Part shown: positions 58,261-64,000 of the stretch, piece after piece
Numbering within the stretch: position 1 is the first letter of the stretch
How the letters are laid out: each line of letters starts with the position of its first letter
NCBI GenBank assembly: GCA_033977485.1
Contig: CM066988.1
Span: forward strand, 75,259,169-75,323,168
Length of the DNA: 64,000 nt
Source of the DNA: Hydrangea macrophylla
Taxonomy: Eukaryota > Streptophyta > Magnoliopsida > Cornales > Hydrangeaceae
Reading direction: 5' to 3'
Notes under the pieces: model-generated
Seen by the model: the letters and a program-made list of their open reading frames with translations, nothing else
Databases searched by the model: none
What the model was told of the DNA's origin: nothing
Position numbers and translations under genes: made by a program

Positions 58261-58962
58261 GAGACTAAATGAAGTTAAAAAATCTACTAAAACCTCATTG
58301 GAATATAGTAAGGATTCCATAAGATTTCTTAATGAAGAGGTTCAAGTCATGGATTAAGACTTGAATCTCAACAATTATGTGTAGATTATGACTATGATTT
58401 CATTTTAATCTCCATATGGATCATAAGATCATAGGAAACTAAGGAATCAAAACTCAAAGAGGCTCACTAGGATATGTAAAATCTCATGAGCCTTACAAGA
58501 AATGGTAGAAATAAGAAATCAAAGTTTGTTTAGAGAAACTAAGAACACAAACTCTTCAAAATTGAATTTATTTTAAACCCAAGGCATCAATTAGATCCAA
58601 ATCAATGAAATATTATGAGATTCAATCACAAGTTCTAAGTGGTGTGTGATGAAATGAGGTAAGAAGAGAGGTTTTGAAAATGTGTAAAGTTCCTAGAACT
58701 ATGAACTTGTGATTGAATGGCCTAATTCTATCAAGTGATTGAGAGGTTACCTCTAAAACCTCAAGGAATTCTTCAACTTCTTTGTAAAGCTCTTCCAAGA
58801 TCTTCAAGTTCTTCTTAAAATTCTTCAAGTTCTTCAAGAAAACTTCTCTTTTCTTCTCAATTCTCTCTATATGATTCTTGTATTTCTCTCTAATTTTAAA
58901 TATATGTGTGTGTGTGTTGATTCAAGTATTCAAGTATATCCAAAAATGAATATGAAAGTTTG

Positions 58963-59148
58963 TTTATATAGACCATTAATTCAAGGATAAATGGGTAAAT
59001 TCGGGGTGGAGACCCATGTGCAAAGATTTCTTCTAGAACATGTGAGAAAAGCAGTCTGTTACAGCCAGCGGCAAACGACGGCATCCGGCGGCACTCGCTG
59101 AGTGCCGGGCGGCATTCGCTGAATGCCAGGAGGCACTCAGTGAGTGCC
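58963..59148 (-). promoter_or_regulatory. Solo LTR promoter: TATA box and three GC-rich palindromes
   Basis: On the minus strand TATATAAA lies at 58963-58970. About 120 bp upstream are GGCACTCGCTGAGTGCC (59090-59106), GGCATTCGCTGAATGCC (59111-59127) and GGCACTCAGTGAGTGCC (59132-59148), with centres 21 bp apart. The second keeps its symmetry through paired changes in both arms (C to T left, G to A right). Confidence 0.8.
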
Positions 59149-59625
59149 GCCGGGTTTTCTGGGTGCCGGGGCTAACTGAATTTTGCCCTACTTTTAATTT
59201 TCAAAAGATATGTTGGTGTAAACCAAATTTTTTTTATTCCATGTATATATATATATTTGCATTAAGATCCCCCATGTGCATGGTATCAACCATGTGCATG
59301 GTATATATCTAAATATACTACTCTCTTTTTGTATTTTCTTCTTTTCCAAGATTTTTTTATTTTATCCTCTTAAAAACTGGTTCCCAGACTGGGTTTCTCA
59401 CACGTTCTTCATTGTTCGGGTTTCTCCCGAATACCCGAACTCTCTCTCCTCTTTCTCCTTTTTATATTTTCTGTTTTTAATTTTGAAATTTGTCTTTGAA
59501 GAATCAATTGAAGATTTTGAATTTCCTGGAAAATCTTCGAATGTAACCGGCCATTGTCATCATCGGTCTTTTGAGAGGTAACCAATCCCTAGATTTGACG
59601 TTTGGTCAAAATTGGGGTGTCTACA

Positions 59626-62221
59626 GTGACCTATCACCGAACTATTTTTTATGTAAAGTAGACTCCATTACCTTTCCAACGGTATATCACAACCTCAATT
59701 TGGAGTTCGTACGCATTTTCTGTGAATTTCGGATGAAATAGGGCCTTTTCGCGAATACCGGAGCTTCAGGGGGCCTAAATAGCATTATCTGGACGGGGGA
59801 GGAGCAGTGCCGCCGCGGCACTGGCCCAGTGCCGCCGCGGCACTCCCCTCCAGAGCAGTATATTTTTGTAAATAGTTTTGTGGTCCCATTTTGATTAATC
59901 AAAAGCCAAAACAACATAGTTTTATGATTTCAGATATTTGGAGCCAATGGGAATACTTTCTAAATCCCAAAACCACCCCAAGTTGGCCTATATAAACACC
60001 CCATTACACTTCATTTTGGGGGAGTCAAAGAGAAGTTTAGAGAAAGTTTGGGAGAGAAAGTTGTAGAGATAAGGTTAGAATAGAGAGAAAAGAAGCTTTC
60101 TTCTTGGATTTTCAAAACAAAAGTGAGTTCTAAACTTTGTTTTTACTACATTACTCCCATTTATTTCAACATTCAATACTCCCAACCACCATTTTAGTGA
60201 GCATTCAAGAGAGTGGAAGCTTCTTCCATGTCTAGTGTCATTACATATGAGTGAAACACCAATCTACAAGTCTCATGCTTCATGAATATGATCTATTAAT
60301 CATCATCTACTTGCTTGTTTATTTATTGTTTATCTCTTCTTATCTCATTTCTTTTTTATTTTTCTTTATTTACTTACTAGTTCATCATCATCTAAGTGAT
60401 TACATGAAGTTTGGGGTGAGTGAATCCTTATGGATAGTAGCTCTTGACCTCAAAAACATGTTTGATAGATGATGATCATAACTTCAATACCTCCAAGGTA
60501 TCCTTGAAGTGTATTGAAGTTATGCTCAAATAAAAATAAGTTTCTCCAACAATCTTGGAGGTTCTTGATGATGAGTTGAATGTTGACATTTTGAGTGGTT
60601 ATAATCTTTATTGAGTATTAAAAATGCACTTTCAAAACCTCTATTTCAAAACCCCCCTCAATCCCTCTCATTTTGATTTCAAGAAAGAAAATCTTATTTT
60701 CCCAAAAATCTTCAAAACAGTGAGTTAAAACAGTGAGTGAGCTGAGTTCAAAGATTTCTCTAGAAGTCAATACTCAACATATAGATGCAAGGCCACTTGG
60801 AAAGTCTTCCTAACTCATTGAAGAACACCCATGATTTTTGGTTTGACTTGGAAGTACTTGAAAATGGTCCATTTGGACCCAAACATTCCTTCCAAACATT
60901 CTGCCTCTGCTGTCACAGCAGCTTGGCTAAATTCCAACTTCTTTTTCAGAAATATTTTCCAAAAGGAGTGGTCTCGAATTATTTTTCCCTTAAACTTCAA
61001 TGTCTTAGGGAACTTTCTGTATAAAATGGGCCCCTAGATTATTCGTTTTCATTTTCTAAAATTTTTCAACATTTCAGTCGACAGTACGGACTCTGTTTCT
61101 GAGTGACCTCTGTTGTTTATATGATTTCTCTCAATCTGTGATAGTTATTAAAGATTGGCATTTTAGGTTGTATTCTAGACACAATAAGGAACATCTCCAT
61201 AAAAATTCATGCATTCAAAGCATTCCTAACCCCTCTTTTCCATTTTTGCAAGATCATGTTACTGTTCTGTCCACTATTCACAGCAAGCACATTTTAGCTT
61301 CCATTCTTTGATTTGATGCTCATATGTATTCCAAATTAGTTCATATCCTAGGAAGTACTTCATACTACATTTGTACATATCCCATGATGATTTCATTCAT
61401 TCATTCATACACATTTTAGACTTCTAAGTCATTTTAGAAATCCATGTACCCAAAACACACTACAACCTTTGCTCATTTTAGATACATACATTGCATTCAT
61501 GCAAGATTTGGGGTTTTTGTAACTCTTAATCTAAGAAGATTATAAGGAATGATCACGATCACACGTTCATGCTTCCCCTTGATCTAATCATCCTTTCTCA
61601 TCCGTCCCGGGGATTGAGGGATCTTCTTTTCTCAAAGATTAACATGCATCATACTAGCTTGCTAAGCATATTTTGATTTCTTTGTTTATTTGTTTCAAGA
61701 ACAATTCATGTCCCCCTCTAGATTAGGAAGTCTTGATTATTTGATATATGAATAGACGATTTTTTCCTAGGTTTATTTGTGTGATCTTTCACTTTATATT
61801 GTATGATATTTGACTTAGATCTTATGAATGATATTTTATCTTTAGATCTTCCATTTTCAAGTTTCTTATGTAATGTAATATACTATCATAGTATTAATTG
61901 CCGAAAATTGCCGAACCATACATAGTATAAGATGATTATTTGGATGCTAATTGAGGCCCGTCGAGAGACGGGGCGAGTTGAGGGTGTTTTAGTCGCGACA
62001 AAGGCTCCTTCCTCTCTCGTACCAAAACCCCGAGCCAAGTTCTTTGGTTATGAAGGACCGGTGCCCTTTATCCATTTGGGTGAGTCAAATTTGGGTTTCT
62101 TGGTTCCCTAAAGACCAAGTGGCGACTCTGTATCTGTTTTCAACAGACCTTTTCTCTTTCCTTGATTCAAAATCAAACGAATTTCAAAACCTAACGAAGC
62201 GGTGGAAGCCCGGTGTCCACA
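59626..62221 (+). repeat. 5' LTR of element F, part 2
   Basis: Continues LTR F after the solo LTR, starting with the GTGAC duplicate. It contains the promoter at 59806-59996, a long AT-rich leader with short repeats and no ORF of interest, the GGGTGTTTTAGTCGCGAC and GTGGCGACTCTG segments near the end, and the terminus GGTGTCCACA. Confidence 0.75.
59806..59996 (+). promoter_or_regulatory. Element F promoter: palindrome pair, CCAAT and TATA boxes
   Basis: Two identical 17-bp words AGTGCCGCCGCGGCACT, perfect inverted arms around a central C, lie at 59806-59822 and 59828-59844, with centres 22 bp apart. CCAAT follows at 59944-59948 and TATATAAA at 59989-59996. Transcription probably starts about 30 bp later. 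Confidence 0.78.
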
Positions 62222-62224
62222 ATC

Positions 62225-62242
62225 TGGCGACTCTGCTGGGGA
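62225..62242 (+). other. Primer-binding site of element F
   Basis: TGGCGACTCTGCTGGGGA starts three nt after the LTR end. This is the primer-binding site wording typical of Tat/Ogre-type elements, which use a tRNA other than Met (usually described as Arg). Confidence 0.8.
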
Positions 62243-62840
62243 TTTTTATTTTAAAGCAAAATAATACAGAGGTTTGACTCATAAGAAGCATCCTTAAAAT
62301 CATCTTTTTACTGTGTTTGGTTCACCGCATTGCACTCTTGCATTCCCTCCCTCCGACTGTGTCTGAAACGCGGCGCTGACATTGTTCAGGTCTTGCTGTG
62401 CCAGGGCACAAGTCACCGTTGATACTGTACCTTCCAAGGTATATCAAAAATAGTAAAAACCTCCGTACTGTCTCCCTGACGGTATATTGGAACTCTCGTC
62501 AATGGACCCTCTTTGACTAAACCCAGCCTTTGCATATAGATTCCTGTAGAACCTTTCGTAGGACTGTTCATTTATCTTTTCAGATAGGACAATGTAAAAT
62601 AACTGCTGTATGCCATGATGGGATTACCTGAGCGGTGTAGACGTTTATGTGGCATAGAACAGAACCTCTTTATTATGATTCCAAAGGCAATCACTCACAT
62701 GTAATTACATTGAGTTGACCTGCCTAGGTACCATGACAAGGATGTCTGCCCCATGCTCACAAAGATATACACTGCAAACCTTGTTTATTGGTCCTAAGAC
62801 ATAGGAGTATGAAAACCTGCTAGACGGTATGATCACTATC

Positions 62841-63081
62841 ACCACATTAACCCGTTTCTCCCAGAAACTCTGTCCAGATATCCCAGATATAACCACATTA
62901 ACCCGTTTCTCCCAGAAACTCTGTCCAGATATCCCAGATATAACCACATTAACCCGTTTCTCCCAGAAACTCTGTCCAGATATCCCAGATATAACCAGAT
63001 TAACCAGTTTCTCCCGGAAACTCTGTCCAGATATCCCAGATATAACCACATTAACCAGTTTCTCCCAGAAACTCTGTCCAA
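62841..63081. repeat. 51-bp tandem repeat, 4.7 copies, in leader of F
   Basis: Units start at 62841, 62892, 62943, 62994 and 63045, each beginning ACCACATTAACC (ACCAGATTAACC in the fourth). The unit is 17 codons long, so frames stay open on both strands: ITTLTRFSQKLCPDIPD repeats on the plus strand and a different peptide on the minus. Probably non-coding leader sequence. Confidence 0.92.
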
Positions 63082-63462
63082 AATTCCCGAAGTATCTCGG
63101 AAATCCATGTTATCCCTTGGTGATCATACTGGAAAGTAAGGTTAGCACACTCTGTATGGCTAGGACCTTATTTGTTTAGCTGCTATCTGTTAGAAATAGA
63201 AGCATCATATAGATTAGGGCTTACATCCGCATGCTTGTCCCATTTGATGCACCATTCCCCATCAATCTGCACGCACTATTTCGAGTCGGTCCACATCACT
63301 ATCTTTGTCTGCCTAAAGTCACCACTGTCAAAGATCTAATCTAGTCCTCTCAAAATCTGTCAGGTTAGTATAGATTCCCAAGGTCAGCAGTCAGGGTCCT
63401 TTTCGTGGGTCAGGAGTTCGGATAATCGGTTAATCAGAATCAGTCCGACAGCTTGCTTCAGC

Positions 63463-64000
63463 ATGAATAGGGAAGAGTTGGAAAACAAGGTTACTGAATT
63501 GGGAGCGACCATAAGCCAGCAGTCCGACAGCCTAGCCCAGGTTCTGAAGTTCATGGAAGAACTGAAGCAGCGGCGGCCGCAACCTCGGCCCGGGTTTCCA
63601 CCTTCGGAATTTGAACTACCCCCACCTAAGAATAATGGAGAAGAAGACTGGTTTCAGGGGGTTCCACCGTTCGCATACGAGAAAAAGCTCCAAGAAAAGA
63701 TGGACAGGGTTGACAAACTGGAAAGCGTGCTCAGGAAAAGCAAGGGTATCGATGATTACATGTTAGATCTGGAAGGCTTCTTCGAGCCTGTCAAGCTGAA
63801 ACTGCCAGAGAATTTCAAGATGCCTGCTATCGACCGTTTTGACGGAACTGGGAATCCGAAAAGTCATGTGAAGCTATGTATGAGTATCTTCCAATCCATG
63901 GGTTGTACCCACGAACACATTGCGATGTTGTTCCCGCAAACCCTTGCAAAGTCTGCATTATCGTGGTTCCTAACCTTGGAAGCCTCCAAAACCCGGGCCT
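63463..64000 (+). CDS. Tat/Ogre-like gag, N-terminal 179 codons (runs off window)
   Basis: An open frame starts at ATG 63463 (MNREELENKVTELGATISQQ) and is uninterrupted to the window end. An N-terminal coiled-coil-like stretch is followed by a Pro/Arg-rich linker (QRRPQPRPGFPPSEFELPPP), a second heptad-like region (KKLQEKMDRVDKLESVLRK), then the capsid lead-in PENFKMPAIDRFDGTGNPKSH and CTHEHIAMLFPQTLAKSALS-WF. The FDGTGNPxxH and FPxxLxxxAxxWF patterns are standard for retrotransposon Gag of the Tat lineage. It would assemble the particle that packages element RNA. The start is supported by position after the leader and by the coil at the N-terminus. Confidence 0.82.
   Translation, partial: MNREELENKVTELGATISQQSDSLAQVLKFMEELKQRRPQPRPGFPPSEFELPPPKNNGEEDWFQGVPPFAYEKKLQEKMDRVDKLESVLRKSKGIDDYMLDLEGFFEPVKLKLPENFKMPAIDRFDGTGNPKSHVKLCMSIFQSMGCTHEHIAMLFPQTLAKSALSWFLTLEASKTRA

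Larger units (their letters stand above)
56388..59625 (-). mobile_element. Solo LTR of a Tat/Ogre-like family inside LTR F
   Basis: On the minus strand it runs TGTAGACACCCCAATTTTG to GCGATATCCACA, 3238 bp, with no internal region. A perfect 5-bp duplication GTGAC flanks it (56383-56387 and 59626-59630). It has the same layout as LTR F in opposite orientation: GC-rich palindromes, a TATA box, then GGTGTTTTAGTC-GGCTCCTTCC and GTGGCGACTC segments. It arose by insertion and later recombination between its two LTRs. The middle, about 57000-58850, holds repeated CTACCATTTGATGGTCATTG words (near 57967, 58103, 58232) and no gene. Confidence 0.85.
55694..64000 (+). mobile_element. Tat/Ogre-like Ty3 element F, 5' part
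   Basis: The 5' LTR starts TGTAGACACCCC at 55694 and, apart from a nested solo LTR at 56388-59625, runs to GGTGTCCACA at 62221. The primer-binding site TGGCGACTCTGCTGGGGA follows, then a leader with 51-bp tandem repeats and the start of gag, open to the window end. It interrupts pol of element E at 55693. The 3' end and target duplication are outside the window. Confidence 0.82.

Noticed and set aside
55694..59625. One LTR bounded by inverted TGTAGACACCCC ends
   Set aside because: The GTGAC duplication at 56383 and 59626 and the opposite order of promoter features show that a minus-strand solo LTR starts at 56388 inside a plus-strand LTR.
62705..63179. Several overlapping repeat-peptide frames on both strands
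   Set aside because: They arise because the 51-bp repeat is a multiple of three without stops; treated as leader repeats, not genes.

Overview
This window reads as a piece of nuclear genome from a flowering plant (probably a eudicot; the species cannot be told from sequence alone). It is packed with transposable elements and I find no convincing host gene, rRNA or tRNA gene. Evidence for a plant is the combination of Tekay-like and Athila-like Ty3 elements, a Tat/Ogre-like element with its plant-type primer-binding site, a TNP2-type CACTA transposon with plant introns, Tourist- and Mutator-type MITEs, and AT-rich spacer.

Layout. 1-2853: a LINE tail on the minus strand ending in poly(A), with a small MULE MITE inside. 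2854-4443 plus 13487-about 13900: a minus-strand Tekay-like LTR (called G) split by a complete but decayed Copia element, 4444-13486, with a 5-bp target duplication; the Copia itself holds a hAT-like insert and a Tourist MITE. 14050-16072: part of a second, related Copia on the minus strand. 16073-33058: a CACTA transposon with several MITEs and a decayed TNP2-like transposase. It is split at 21415-32090 by a young, apparently intact minus-strand Tekay-like element (A). 33059-37502 (B) and 37503-44757 (C): truncated minus-strand Tekay-like elements. 44775-49562 (D): the 3' half of a plus-strand Tekay-like element. 49563-55693 (E): an Athila-like element on the minus strand with extra genes after pol. 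55694-64000 (F): a plus-strand Tat/Ogre-like element whose 5' LTR is split by a solo LTR (56388-59625) of a related family in the opposite orientation; its gag runs off the window end.

The most striking structure is shared by nearly all of these LTR elements, although they belong to different lineages. Each carries short perfect or near-perfect palindromes placed in pairs or arrays with a centre-to-centre pitch of about 18-22 bp, roughly two DNA turns. The word differs by family: CAATCGATTG in the two Copia elements and Tekay A, a GGATCGATCC core in D, TTCGATCGATCGAA in E, TTCGACTAGTCGAA in G, a TCGCGCGA core in C, AGTGCCGC-C-GCGGCACT in F and GGCACTCRSTGAGTGCC in the solo LTR. In Copia, E, F and the solo LTR the arrays lie just upstream of a TATA-like box; other copies lie in leaders, an intron or downstream LTR parts. 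I know of no description of this as a common LTR architecture.

Other points: Tekay A encodes a very acidic 337-residue protein upstream of gag; three Tekay LTRs carry unrelated tandem repeats at the same distance from the LTR 3' end; F has a dense W-box cluster in U3.
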